From MWEH01 sp035409945 (lineage in GTDB: Bacteria; Bacillota; Clostridia; Christensenellales; DTU072): a stretch of DNA of 64,000 bases. A program made the position numbers and the translations under genes. Location: positions 14,863 through 78,862 of the forward strand of contig DAONQC010000007.1 of NCBI GenBank assembly GCA_035409945.1, in the 5' to 3' direction. Every line of letters starts with the position of its first letter. Position 1 is the first letter of the stretch. Of the stretch, positions 16,039-26,500 are shown one piece after another. A model generated the notes under the pieces. The model made no database searches. It worked only from the letters and a program-made list of their open reading frames with translations, and was not told where the DNA came from.

Positions 16039-17937
16039 GTGAGCAAAAAGCATAGAATAACAATTGAAAACATGGATAAGACATTTCTTGTGGAAGAAAA
16101 CATAAACCTTGGAGATGCACTTCGCCAACAAGGGATAAAGATTGCTTTACCATGTGATGATTGTGAAATTAATAACCCCGATTTTTGTGATAGGTGGAAA
16201 TGCGTTGTGCTCATTAATGACGCGTTTGTATCGGCAAATAAAGTGGTAGTAGATCGAAATATTACCTTATCGCTTATATCATCTCCGTATAAATATATGG
16301 GACTATTTAGTCGGAGATATTCAACACTTAATAAGTTCGAAATATATAGAAATAGATTGTTAGGGTATAGAGATGCTGTTGCAGTAGTAGATTTGGGTAC
16401 TTCTAATATCACGATAAGCTTGGTCATAACAAGTGATAAAATCATACTAGATGAAAATGGTGAAATCTCCAAAAATGAATTGGATTATTTAAATCTCATC
16501 GGAAAAAGCAAGATAGATGATCTAGAAGATATTGGCAATCGATTTAATCCATATAAAATTGTATACGCCTACACTAGAGAAAAAGATTTTGATCTTTGTA
16601 AATTTGATGAGGTAGATGAATTAAGTGTACCTGAGGAGTTTAGAGTTTTAAAAAATCCTAGACTTGTTTTTATAGACGAAAATAGATTTAGAAAGCGTGA
16701 AATTAAATCTGAGGTGTATAACGATTTTTATGTTCGCTTTAAACCTAATACTTATGGCTACAGATCAAAATCTATTACTTTTGCAAATCCGCAGATAGTC
16801 CACGGGAAAGATGTTATAACTAGAATCAGTTACTCACTTAAAGGCGAGGGAGCGATAGAGTTGCAGAGACTCGTGGTGCAAGGGCTTGCTGAACAAATAG
16901 AAAAAGCATCCAAGAGGAGAAAATGTCACTTAAAGTATATTGTGATTAGTGGAAATACGGCCATGATAACAATGCTTTTAGGAAAAAGTTGCAGCTCAAT
17001 TGCAAATGCGCCTTTTGATACAGCACTGTTAAGAGTTCCGCCGATAACTACAAAAGAGATTGGCATGGAAATTAAAGCTGAGAAAAAATCAATGGTTTGT
17101 GATGTGGATGGAAAGATATTAAGAAAAGCAACATCTGGTGAAAAGCTAAATATACCTATATATTTTATCCCAGCGATATCTGCCTTTGTAGGCGGGGACT
17201 TTGTGTCCGGACTTAGCACTATTGAACCTCCCGAAGAAGGAAAATACAAAATTTTTGTAGATCTCGGTACAAATACAGAAATGGCAATAATTGGATCTAC
17301 CAAAACAATAACTACCTCTGCTCCAGCTGGACCTTGTTTTGAGGGCGCAAATATTAGTTCGGGTATGCCTGCGACTGAGGGAGCAATTTACATGGTTGAT
17401 GTAGATGATAACGGTATGAATTCAATTATGTTTTATGATATACAAGGAGCGGATGATAATAAACCTTTAGGTATTTGCGGAACGGGTTTAATTGATACCA
17501 TATCAGCCCTTAAAAAAATAAAAGCGATAGATGAAAGCGGTACATTAGTTACTGGAAAACCATATAAGATTTTTGGGGATATAGAAATTACTCAAGGTGA
17601 TATACGCGAATTCCAAAAAGCTAAAGCTGCAATTAGAGCGGGGCTAGATCTTTTGATTAGTGAAGCAAAAACAACATTTGATGACGTGGAAGAAATTATC
17701 TTTACTGGTGGATTTGCAAGTAAATTGAGGGAAGAGAGCCTAGTTCAGAGTGGACTAATACCAGAACAATTGAAAAACAAAACTACGAGTTTATCAAATA
17801 GGAGCCTACTAGGTGCAGCAAAGACAGTAGTGGAGGGCTTTAATAAAGTTTTTTATATCTCAGAAAATGCAAGATACATTAATATGGCAGCACACCCGAA
17901 ATTTGAAAAGTTATACATAAGCCACCTAAACTTTTAA
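16039..17937 (+). CDS. RACE-type ASKHA protein (reductive activator of corrinoid enzymes, DUF4445-like)
   Basis: This 632-aa protein has two parts. Residues 1-80 look like a degenerate ferredoxin-like domain with Cys at 39, 42, 50 and 55, a spacing (C-x2-C-x7-C-x4-C) that differs from the usual C-x5-C-x2-C of RACE ferredoxin domains. The remainder is the DUF4445/ASKHA part: 'VAVVDLGTSNITISLVI', 'IFVDLGTNTEMAI', 'SAPAGPCFEGANISSGMPATEGAI', 'GICGTGLIDTISAL' and 'IFTGGFAS'. Family members use ATP to drive one-electron reduction of cob(II)alamin in methyltransferases. No corrinoid protein or methyltransferase is nearby. The start is a GTG at 16039 preceded by AGAGG. A copy of its 3' end follows. 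Confidence 0.85.
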   Translation: MSKKHRITIENMDKTFLVEENINLGDALRQQGIKIALPCDDCEINNPDFCDRWKCVVLINDAFVSANKVVVDRNITLSLISSPYKYMGLFSRRYSTLNKFEIYRNRLLGYRDAVAVVDLGTSNITISLVITSDKIILDENGEISKNELDYLNLIGKSKIDDLEDIGNRFNPYKIVYAYTREKDFDLCKFDEVDELSVPEEFRVLKNPRLVFIDENRFRKREIKSEVYNDFYVRFKPNTYGYRSKSITFANPQIVHGKDVITRISYSLKGEGAIELQRLVVQGLAEQIEKASKRRKCHLKYIVISGNTAMITMLLGKSCSSIANAPFDTALLRVPPITTKEIGMEIKAEKKSMVCDVDGKILRKATSGEKLNIPIYFIPAISAFVGGDFVSGLSTIEPPEEGKYKIFVDLGTNTEMAIIGSTKTITTSAPAGPCFEGANISSGMPATEGAIYMVDVDDNGMNSIMFYDIQGADDNKPLGICGTGLIDTISALKKIKAIDESGTLVTGKPYKIFGDIEITQGDIREFQKAKAAIRAGLDLLISEAKTTFDDVEEIIFTGGFASKLREESLVQSGLIPEQLKNKTTSLSNRSLLGAAKTVVEGFNKVFYISENARYINMAAHPKFEKLYISHLNF

Positions 17938-17993
17938 CTCTTATAAACTGTCGGTTTTATCACTATAACCGTTTCTTCACAGTTATAGTCAAT

Positions 17994-18038
17994 TACTCTA
18001 AATTTAGAAAGTTACATATAAGCCATCTAAGTTTTTAA
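17994..18038 (+). repeat. Degenerate copy of RACE gene 3' end with stop retained
   Basis: The last 15 codons (17893-17937) align to 17994-18038 with 35 of 45 bases identical and no gap: AAATTTGAAAAGTTA against AAATTTAGAAAGTTA, and ATAAGCCACCTAAAC against ATAAGCCATCTAAGT. The TAA is kept. Here the changes are not mainly synonymous. The rest of the 540-base spacer shows only the downstream promoter and CG-rich box. Confidence 0.82.
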
Positions 18039-18393
18039 TCGTTCCTTGTGTTATATGCAGATTTAAATAATGTGAAAAAATATATGTGACTTTATCTCGC
18101 ACGAGCCTTATATGCCTTAAATTAGTGACAAACTGTATGATTCTACCTCTGTTTGATAGTAAGCTTTGCGATAATTTCAGTAAACTAAAAGAAATTTTAC
18201 TTTAATTTTATAACCTAATGATAAATGGGCGAACCGAACAAATTAGGTTTTCAATCCACATATGTGTCGAATGCTAAAAAAAATCAAAAAAATCATTGAA
18301 ATTCCAAAATACTTTCACAAAAGAGATAGAAATTACTCTGTTTTCACACATAATATACGCGCACGCGTGTACAAATTATCATTATAATCTATA

Positions 18394-18422
18394 TTGACAC
18401 CATTTTTTGTCTGGGGTATAAT
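18394..18422 (+). promoter_or_regulatory. Perfect-consensus sigma-A promoter for 894-aa lipoprotein
   Basis: TTGACA (18394-18399), exactly 17 bases, then TATAAT (18417-18422). The match to consensus is complete, suggesting strong expression. A CG-rich box (ACGCGCACGCGTGT, 18357-18370) lies just upstream of the -35. Confidence 0.88.
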
Positions 18423-18477
18423 CGTAATATACTGGACGTATAGTGCCAGAAAATATTCCTACATAGGAGGTTAAAAA

Positions 18478-21162
18478 ATGAAACGGAAAAATCTAATAGC
18501 TGTCATACTTGCGTTAGTTCTTGTTTTTGGACTTGTTATGACTATGGTTGCTTGTGGACCGAAAACTCCACCGCCAGACAATAATAACAACAATAATAAC
18601 AATAACAACAATGGTGACAAAACACCCAAAATTAATTTTGGGACTGAAGTAGATGCATTAACAAAAGCAGCGGACGCTTCTTTTAAAACTTTTGCAACTG
18701 CACAGGATGCGGTTTATGCAGGTGCAACTGTATATTTACAAGTTAGCACAGACGAGATGGCCGGATTAGAGCCAATAGATCTTAGTTTAGAGCTGGCGAT
18801 TAAAGCATGTATTGATAGTAAAAATGCGAAAAACAATGCCGCTTTAATAGAAATTAAGGACGCGAGAAAAGAAAACGGTCTAGGAACTGTCGCTGCAATA
18901 TTATTCAAAACAGATAGTGAGGGCAAGGAAATTATCTATCTTGGACAGAAAGTTCTAAATAATTCTTTCACTTGGAGACAATTCTCACAAGCTAAAGATG
19001 CAAAACTAATGTCTAAAATGGTAACAGACATGTTGTTTGCTGAAGATTTTGCAAAGACCAATCCACTTGGATATAAGATGGCATCAAAAGAAGGACTGGT
19101 AGGTGGTTTGATAGGCAAAATAAAGAGTATCTTGACATTAATTCCAGCAGACTTAATTGAGGCAAAACAATATACTTCAACAGAGAAAAAGGTTGTTTTC
19201 CCAGAAACATCAGGCAAAAAGTCTTCAGTGCTAACTCTCCATGCAGAAAAAATTGGTGGATTGGCTAGCGGTTTAGGTGGTATGTTAAGTGGTGCCCTAG
19301 ATGGTTTGGATGCTGGCGTTTATGATCTAATTGACAAAGCTGTTGGAATGGTTTTAGGACAGACTCTCGAACAGATACTTGGCAAAAAACCTGCTCCTGC
19401 CGAAGTAAAATATCCTACAATCCAAATTGCAGTTGGATATAATACTGACAGTAAAGGCGCGATTACATCACTTGCTGGGTTAGGAATTCATTATGATTAT
19501 AAAAACAACGCGGACCTACCCATTAAGTTAGATATAGGCTTAAAGAACATAGAAGTGCAAGGGAGTGCAAAAGCAATCACGCCCACCGAATCATTAGGCA
19601 CACCTGAAGAAGCCTCTATTGAACTTAGTGCAAACATTACATTAAGAGGTGCTAGTGAGCCAGTAAAAGCTGAATTAAAAGCATATGCTTTCCCAGACAT
19701 TCAGTTCACATTAAAAGACTATGTGTATCCAGCGGAAAAACCAGGATATGAGTGGAAATATGCTTTACACGACGGTACTCTAATTGCAGTTAAAGATACT
19801 GAAGTAAAAGCAGTAAAGAATACCAAAAAAGTCGGAAATGAGACATATACATTCAAAGCAGAGCAAGACCCAAAAGACACCAAAAAATATATACCTGTAT
19901 TGCTTGAAAAGCCAGATGAAGAAGGTGTCTATAACGCAAGAGTAAACGATGGGTTTATTCAAACTTGGGAACCAATAGACAAGGTACCATTTGCACAATT
20001 TGACTTTAGCGGACTATGGGGCTTTGCAACGATTAAAGCCGAAGGTGGAACAGAGAAAGTATTTGCTGACTTCAAAGTTGACAGTACAGATGCAAAAAAT
20101 TCTGGTTTCAAACTTGACTTAACACCAGTGCTTGACATTGTTAATCCAGCAGCAACATATGCAAACACGAAATATTTCATACCACTAGATTTACAAGGAA
20201 TGTGGGAAGCGCAACTAGCCGAAATGGCAGGAGTGATGGGACCAGCTAATGCAGAAACTGTAAAAATAGACGACATAATTGACATTGCGTTTGACGATAA
20301 AGGTAAAATCGACTTCTTATCTATAATAGGTAAAGTATTAGATATGGCTTTCGTAGAGAAATTAGTCAATACAGTCAAAGAAATTGCTACCGAAAAAGGA
20401 ACGACTCCCGCGACTGCACTCCAATATGTCCTCGAGTTCAATAGCGCGAAGAAAGAATTCAGTGCCACTGCAGACATTGCAACATTAATGACCAAATTAA
20501 TAGGCGCAACTGGCAAAACTGGTTTAGTTGGTGAAATTACTTCTGATAAGGTAAACCTCAAATCATACTATGATGCAGACGGTAAAGTTCTAGCTACTCC
20601 TGCAGAAAAGAAAGTAGGTGAATATATTACTGGTGCTGATGTATTACAATCAGTTGCAACACTAATTAACTTAGAAACTGGTAAGAGACTTGCAAATGAC
20701 GCTTATAAATTAAAGTTTCCAAATGCAACAGAGGAAGAAGTAACTAATGCAAGAGATGCGTTCTTCGCAGGAGAAGAAACGGCTTGGGTACTTGCTGACA
20801 TTCCAGCAGAGGAACTCTGGACAGTTGAGAAGGTGGCAACATTTGTTACAAAGCTCACTGGCATAGAGTTAACCGCAGACAATGCATATGATGGACTAGA
20901 TGCAAAAGTAGGCTTGACCTTTGGCGATGGTGCAACATTAAAATTATCCATTGCAAAAGACAATGTAACCGGTCTTGATATATCCATTAACTTTAAGCTC
21001 GCAGGAGAAAATGCAGCTGCAAAGACGGCTTATACGGCAAGTGGCTTTGCAACAGCAGAAGGATTTATAAGCACTATAGATGGTCCTGAAGGGGATGACA
21101 CTTGGAATGGATTAAAGACAATCTTATTTGATGAAATGATGATATTCGTAGGCATTAAATAA
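18478..21162 (+). CDS. Large lipoprotein (894 aa) of unknown function
   Basis: The N-terminus is a lipoprotein signal (hydrophobic core, 'MVAC' with C26 lipidated), followed by 'GPKTPPPD' and an unbroken run of eleven Asn, a flexible spacer common in lipoproteins of gut Clostridia. The remainder is mostly soluble, rich in A, K, D and T. 'IQIAVGYNTDSKG', 'YIPLLE'-like beta patterns and several 'LxLDIGLKN' strands suggest beta-rich folds, but I recognise no family. AGGAGG precedes the ATG, a perfect promoter lies upstream and a strong terminator downstream, so it is probably a highly expressed, single-gene unit displayed on the cell surface. Function cannot be inferred. Confidence 0.85.
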   Translation: MKRKNLIAVILALVLVFGLVMTMVACGPKTPPPDNNNNNNNNNNNGDKTPKINFGTEVDALTKAADASFKTFATAQDAVYAGATVYLQVSTDEMAGLEPIDLSLELAIKACIDSKNAKNNAALIEIKDARKENGLGTVAAILFKTDSEGKEIIYLGQKVLNNSFTWRQFSQAKDAKLMSKMVTDMLFAEDFAKTNPLGYKMASKEGLVGGLIGKIKSILTLIPADLIEAKQYTSTEKKVVFPETSGKKSSVLTLHAEKIGGLASGLGGMLSGALDGLDAGVYDLIDKAVGMVLGQTLEQILGKKPAPAEVKYPTIQIAVGYNTDSKGAITSLAGLGIHYDYKNNADLPIKLDIGLKNIEVQGSAKAITPTESLGTPEEASIELSANITLRGASEPVKAELKAYAFPDIQFTLKDYVYPAEKPGYEWKYALHDGTLIAVKDTEVKAVKNTKKVGNETYTFKAEQDPKDTKKYIPVLLEKPDEEGVYNARVNDGFIQTWEPIDKVPFAQFDFSGLWGFATIKAEGGTEKVFADFKVDSTDAKNSGFKLDLTPVLDIVNPAATYANTKYFIPLDLQGMWEAQLAEMAGVMGPANAETVKIDDIIDIAFDDKGKIDFLSIIGKVLDMAFVEKLVNTVKEIATEKGTTPATALQYVLEFNSAKKEFSATADIATLMTKLIGATGKTGLVGEITSDKVNLKSYYDADGKVLATPAEKKVGEYITGADVLQSVATLINLETGKRLANDAYKLKFPNATEEEVTNARDAFFAGEETAWVLADIPAEELWTVEKVATFVTKLTGIELTADNAYDGLDAKVGLTFGDGATLKLSIAKDNVTGLDISINFKLAGENAAAKTAYTASGFATAEGFISTIDGPEGDDTWNGLKTILFDEMMIFVGIK

Positions 21163-21205
21163 GTAGTAGCAAACAGTCTTAAATAAACGCTTAGTTTATA
21201 ACCAG

Positions 21206-21236
21206 AGGCACGGAGCAATCCGTGCCTTTGTTTTTG
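21206..21236 (+). terminator. Rho-independent terminator after 894-aa lipoprotein
   Basis: AGGCACGGA and TCCGTGCCT form a perfect 9-bp stem with a GCAA tetraloop, followed by a T-rich tail. Confidence 0.92.
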
Positions 21237-21279
21237 TATTGTAAGGCTAATCTATAACAAAGTCTAATTCAAATGTAAA

Positions 21280-21308
21280 AGAGCGCCTAGTTTAGTGTTA
21301 GACGCTCT
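21280..21308 (-). terminator. Hairpin terminator, probably for UPF0316 gene
   Basis: AGAGCGCCTA pairs with TAGACGCTCT with one mismatch around a 9-base loop. The minus strand continues into UUUU, the plus strand into TGTTTT, so it may act both ways. It lies beyond the repeated copies of the UPF0316 3' end. Confidence 0.6.
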
Positions 21309-21329
21309 TGTTTTCTATAAAGTGATTAT

Positions 21330-21530
21330 CATAGTAGTTATGCTTGATTTTTATATTACTGTCCAGATTGCAAGCATAGCTTGATTGAGTTGAGGTGAGT
21401 GGTTATTAGATATCTCAGTTGCTGCCTAGATTGCAAGCATGGCTCGATTGAGTTGAGGCAAATAGTTATGGCTGATTTTTTAATATATCGCTTAAAATTC
21501 TGCATAACTTGATTGAGTTAAGGCAAGTAG
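21330..21530 (-). repeat. Three degraded tandem copies of the UPF0316 gene's 3' end (minus strand)
   Basis: Plus-strand units start at about 21496 (GCATAACTTGATTGAGTT, the gene end itself), 21438 (GCATGGCTCGATTGAGTT) and 21373 (GCATAGCTTGATTGAGTT), about 60-65 bases apart. A partial unit lies at 21330-21360. The first two agree at about 36 of 42 bases. On the minus strand the gene ends AAT CAA CCA TAA; copies read AAT CAG CCA TAA and AAT CAA GCA TAA, so the stop is preserved. Confidence 0.82.
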
Positions 21531-22070
21531 TTATGGTTGATTTCTCATATAGCCACCCTTTACTACTCGCACATCACTAACCGTTATAACGGCATTAGAA
21601 ACATTTTTATTTATCAGCGCAAGAGTGGGACGGATACGCCTTCTTTTTAGGTGTATTTGAAGTATTTCTCTAGCACCATCACGACCTTCACCATGTGTGA
21701 TAGTAACGGCTAATTTATTGTCACGCAGCACTTTAACGAGCTCGGGTGATTCTTCGGGCTTGACGATTATCTGAATGGTACTAAGTCCAAGTGCAATCAA
21801 GTCTTCAAGATAAGACCCGAGGTAATTACCAATGGCAAACGCAAAGGCAAATACAACAGCTTTTAGTGGGGCAGAAGAGAGACCAGCAAGCACACTGCCA
21901 GTTATTGAAACCCAGAGAAGGATTTCTACAAATCCAACCAACGCACCAATTGTACGCTGTCCGCGGGAAAGCAGTACAAGACGTAGCGTTTGCATAGAGT
22001 TTTCAACTATCTTTCCAAAAAAGATAATAAAATACACGCCTATATGATCACTTGCTAAATATTCCAGCAT
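21531..22070 (-). CDS. UPF0316 family membrane protein with DUF2179 domain (YebE-like)
   Basis: This 179-aa protein has three N-terminal membrane segments, including 'YFIIFFGKIVENSMQTLRLVLLSRG' and 'AVVFAFAFAIGNYLGSYLED', the UPF0316 core. A soluble C-terminal DUF2179-type domain follows ('LAVTITHGEGRDGAREILQIHLKRRR', 'VSDVRVVKGGYM'). Members are widespread in Firmicutes and of unknown function; the DUF2179 domain may bind a small ligand. GGGAGGA precedes the ATG, with a good promoter about 55 bases further up. The gene stands alone on the minus strand. Confidence 0.92.
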   Translation of the reverse strand: MLEYLASDHIGVYFIIFFGKIVENSMQTLRLVLLSRGQRTIGALVGFVEILLWVSITGSVLAGLSSAPLKAVVFAFAFAIGNYLGSYLEDLIALGLSTIQIIVKPEESPELVKVLRDNKLAVTITHGEGRDGAREILQIHLKRRRIRPTLALINKNVSNAVITVSDVRVVKGGYMRNQP

Positions 22071-22125
22071 AAATCCTCCCGTACTGTCATTATGTTTTGT
22101 TAGTAAAAATAGCTACATTATCTAG

Positions 22126-22154
22126 ATTATATATCAATAACTTTAGTCTGACAA
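22126..22154 (-). promoter_or_regulatory. Sigma-A promoter of UPF0316 gene
   Basis: On the minus strand, TTGTCA (22149-22154), a 17-base spacer and a perfect TATAAT (22126-22131). Confidence 0.7.
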
Positions 22155-22981
22155 TTGAAACTAAAACAGTACCCACTTATGTGAGATAGCAATTCAGTTT
22201 GAAATAACTTAAAGTATAATGATGAAAAAGGCAGGCATTTGATAATAAAATAAGAGTAGAAATACACTTGTTTTTAGTATTTAAAAAGATAAAATTAAGG
22301 TGGTCTTTTGGTGCTGATTATGAATGATTTCATAATATTTAGATACGACTTCCGAGTATAAATCGCATGATAACATAGAGAAGGGATTGAGTAACAAATA
22401 GCTAAAATCAGACTGCTTTAAGCGGGTGCGGGCAAACATATTTTCTGTTAATTAATTAAACAATTAGGATACATATTAATAATATACAGTACCCCAAATA
22501 GACATATAATTTAATGAGATTTTGCTATCACATTGTACTTTTTATTCTAGGCGTAGTATGCTTAAGTGAGATTAATAATAATTGTTTTTAACACTTTAAA
22601 TTATGATGGTTAATACGGTGTCTTTAAGTTGCCGTGTACACTCGAACGAAGTATAAAATCAAGCATAAATTAGAGCTGGAGTTTAAACATAACCAGTGCT
22701 ACGCCTCATCATAAATCATTCCTTGAGTTCAAGTACAAATAGTACAATCAGGTGCGCAAGCTTACCTGAAAATCGAGTGAGTGAGATTAAGTTTAAAACA
22801 GCGCAAATCAGGTATAAGGCTGTACAACTGGCGCTTGAGCTTGTGTATAAATTGCTTGCCGTGATATTAACACAAACATAGGTGACGGATAGAGTTAGTG
22901 GAAATAGTTTGTGTTAGTGGTGAAGATTTATGGCTATGTTTGAAACAGTTATGAAAGTTCGGTGATATTTCGCTCTTGTTA
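22155..22981. other. Long spacer with no recognised gene
   Basis: About 830 bases between the UPF0316 promoter and the promoter of the 3178-aa gene. It is AT-rich, contains only short frames with no coding character, and shows no tRNA, terminator or riboswitch I can identify. Vague internal similarities (such as CAAATCAGG at 22804 and CAATCAGG at 22745) hint at old repeats. Confidence 0.5.
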
Positions 22982-23010
22982 TTGACATTAAAGTACATAT
23001 ATTTTAATAT
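22982..23010 (+). promoter_or_regulatory. Candidate promoter for the 3178-aa lipoprotein gene
   Basis: A perfect TTGACA (22982-22987), 17 bases, then TAATAT (23005-23010). The CG-rich box GCGCACGCG follows at 23017. If used, the leader is about 535 bases and includes the tandem array at 23287-23500. Confidence 0.6.
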
Positions 23011-23286
23011 AAAATAGCGCACGCGTTATAAATGCACCTGTGCTTATGCATCGTAACGTAAAAATAGCATGCTTAAAGAGTAATGGTCCCAATTCGAGTG
23101 ATGTTCTGGTAAGCACGCAGGAGATTTGCTTGGGTTGTTGGAATAAAAACCACTCCTCGACTAGAGAAGTGGATGTAGTCTATATATGCAAAATAGCTGT
23201 TATGGACTAAAGAAATTGTGAATCGTGATTGATTCGCTTATATATACGCGCGAAATCGTAAGAATTAAAAAAAATTATCAAATTGG

Positions 23287-23500
23287 GTGTGCGTTAATAA
23301 TTACGAAAAAAGCAAATACGCGCTAGTAACTAGAAAATAATGCGCGTTAGTGACTGGAAAATAGATGTGCGCTAGCAATTACGAAAAAAGCAAATATGTG
23401 TTAATGACTAGAAAAGCAGAAGCGCGTTAGTGAGATACAAAACAAAGGTGCGGTGGTGAGACGAAAAAGAAATGCGCACTGGTAACCCACAAAGGATAAA
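23287..23500 (+). repeat. Array of about eight degenerate 22-32 bp units in the leader of the 3178-aa gene
   Basis: Units share a pattern like GCGCGTTAGTGACTAGAAAA. Examples are GTGCGTTAATAATTACGAAA (23288), GCGCTAGTAACTAGAAAA (23320), GCGCGTTAGTGACTGGAAAA (23342), GTGCGCTAGCAATTACGAAA (23367), GCGCGTTAGTGAGATACAAA (23422) and GCGCACTGGTAACCCACAAA (23474). Units 1 and 4 share ACGAAAAAAGCAAATA, so a two- or three-unit block was also duplicated. It lies 50-270 bases before the start codon. Confidence 0.75.
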
Positions 23501-23552
23501 ATACACTTTAATTCTGCGTAGGGTGAAAAAAGAAAAAACCGGTTAAGGTAAA

Positions 23553-26500
23553 ATGTTAGGAAAGACTAAGTTGAAACAGAAAGTATTGGTTGCAGTGATA
23601 ATTATTGTGCTAGTTGCTTTGGTAGCTGGCATTATGGTGTCTTGTAGTCCACCATCCGATGTGCAAGCTAGTCCATTTTTTATAAACGATTCCATCGAAA
23701 ATGAAGTTAACAAAGATAAAACCCAAAAAGATGAGGCAGTTGATAGAGCAACAGGCTCTCTTGATAACCTTTTGCAGTATTTGGATAGCGAAATAGTTTC
23801 TACAACGGGATATTATGTTGGAGCTAAAATGCATGTCAATACCGAAGATGGTTCTGCATTCATTTTAAACCTGCAGGCTAATATGTACACCTGGCCATAT
23901 GAGCAGTATGCAGAAGGTACTCCAGAAAGGGAAGAGGCGCTTGCAAAACATAATGAACTCATAAAGTACAATGACTTAGTGCTTGAGTGGTATGACGGAA
24001 CCACCAATACCATGCTTATCGGATTTTACTTTGATGGAATTAATCCGGATCCTGCTGATCCTGGAAATATTTTGTATTTGAATTTGCAAGGCTCAAAAAG
24101 ATATTTTCTAAATTTTGGTGACACGGTACTTTACCAACAATTAATTAGGCTCATAACACAATTTAGTTTGGAAAACGTCATCGCGTCTACTAGTTCAGAC
24201 GATAGTTCAGATACTGCAATCTCTAGTGTCAATGCATTATTAAAGCAAGCTGTTACTACAAACTACAAATTGACATTAAATGGGGATGTAACTTCGGTTT
24301 ACTTTAACGACATTCCTTTAACTATCATTGCTCCAAATGTTACTAATTTTATTCAAGGGATTTTTGGACCGTTTGATGATAAGCTAGACCCGCTTACTTT
24401 CAAGTATCTAGGCTTTTTATTCTCAGTTTTGGGCACTGCAGAAATTAGAACACTAAATAGCTACATGCAATTTTTAATGAAACCTAACGAAGCCTTGGGA
24501 AAAGAGATACTAACTGGTATGGATGTTGAGTTCAGAGGTTCAAGTCTTGTCAGGAAAAAGAATCGTGAAGGGGACTACAACAGCGAAAACGTACCATTCA
24601 CCGTGAAAATTGCTGTCGATTACGATATCAGGGTTTCTCAAAACATTGTGCTAGATAGAGAAAACTATAAACTGTTTGAAAATGGTAATTTCGAGTTTAT
24701 TGGAGACATGTATATACCACAACTCGATTTAAAGTTAGATACTTTGATTAGAACAGACATGAACCGTTTCGACAATAAGACCAATAAAGTTTATATGTCA
24801 GCTAGAGACTTAGCTACAGATGACTTAATTATTGGACTTTTCTATAAAGACGAGCTCACTTACATAGATATTGAAGGACTTCAGCATCTATATGGAGGTA
24901 TCAAATTTGAAGACATAGGCCTTCCTAAGGCTTACAAGGGAGGCTTTAACTTAGCAAGTACATTGGAGTGGTTTTCGGAGTTTATAGATGCCATGATTGT
25001 GCTTCTCGTAGATAATATACTGACGCCCAAAGAAAACGATGCGAGTAGTAAGTATAACGAAGTTATGACGGCAATAATGGATAACATTGAGTCGACGATG
25101 AAGGATGAAGACGATCCAACCTCGCATGCAACTATCAAAGTAAAAATAGATATGCCTTTGATAAAAAGGGTGTTGTCAGTGACTTCTAAAACCAACACTA
25201 ATTTCACTACAGATCAGATTATTCAACTGCTAAACAGACAATTTAATATAGACTTAGAAGCAATTGCTAGTATTTTGGGTATGAGCGTAGAAGAACTGCT
25301 AGACCGAACGTATTTTGAGATTACCTATGATGTTGATACGCATGCCATAAAAATAGAGGTGTATTCTGCTGCAGAAAAGCCACGCGGTGCTCCTGCGGAT
25401 TTATATTTACGTTTAGACTTGATTCCAATTAAGTTTGGTGAAAAGGTTAGAATTGCCTTCCCAAATTTTGATAATTTTAAAGAACTTCAAGATGTTATGA
25501 CATATTCGGGATACATCGAAGGCCAGTTTTTGTTTGCCCAAACAGAGGAGGTAGACCTAAGCAGGGCACTTGGTGCATTCATGGGTGATACTAGTGGCTT
25601 GAACACTCCGTTTATTCTCCCTAAAGCTGCAGACATTTACTTCACGATGCTCTACGACCAGTACATTAGAGAGCAAGTGCTTGAGAATGGTAGATGGACA
25701 AGAAAGGGGAGAAGTGCTTTCGATATTCGCGCATACATGATGGAAGGCTCAGATAAAACTGAAGTGTTGAGAATATATGCTAATGACGTCAGTTTTAATA
25801 CCGCACATCCCTTAGAGGAGCTAGGCTATGTGTGGCTTGATTATAAGGTATTTGATCATTTACCCAAATTTAAGATAAGAGAAGATTTATTTGTTACCTC
25901 ACTTTATGAGTATATGGGGTATGACTTTGAAAATGAATCGGGCGATATAGTTTTAGGATTAACGGATATAGTAAAAGCACTCATGGAAGACAGCTGGGCT
26001 ACTTTCGAACCCGATGTAATTAGAGTCACCACTTCAAATGATACAATTAAACAGTTCTTTGGCGTGGACGAGATGATTGGATCACTTGCTATACAAATTG
26101 GGTTTAAACAAAGAGTTAAAAATATTGACCAACTAGAGAAAGACTTTGCAATGTACTCAGTAGGTGAGTTTACAAATATTACGGGAGCAAGTCCATATTC
26201 TACCAAGCTACATGAAACAATTCCAGTTTACTTTGATTTTGGTACAAGAATAGAAACCAGAAACTTAAAGTTTTTATACAATCAAGATAGTATCGAGATT
26301 ATCGCTGGAAATGCATATTACAGACCCAGAATAGATAAGCAATTCATGGGTGTAACCAGGGACTACCTAGTGTATATAAGCAGTTCTACAGGAAGACAAA
26401 AAATTGCGCAACTTGTGGAGGATTATTATGTTTGGGAGCCACTTGGTGTTATCCCAACTTCTGTAAGGGCTTACTATGGCGAAATGAACATGGTCAATAC

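Noticed and set aside
22696..22881. 61-codon frame in the long spacer
   Set aside because: No ribosome site, no family resemblance and unusual composition; probably chance.
22155..23286. Stable RNA gene (tRNA, 6S, tmRNA) in the long spacer
   Set aside because: No T-loop, CCA end or other signature was seen. One imperfect hairpin near 23150 (CCACTCCTC with GAGAAGTGG) has no U-run.
23287..23500. CRISPR array
   Set aside because: Units are imperfect, 22-32 bases without uniform unique spacers, and no cas gene is present. The same applies to 49153-49590.
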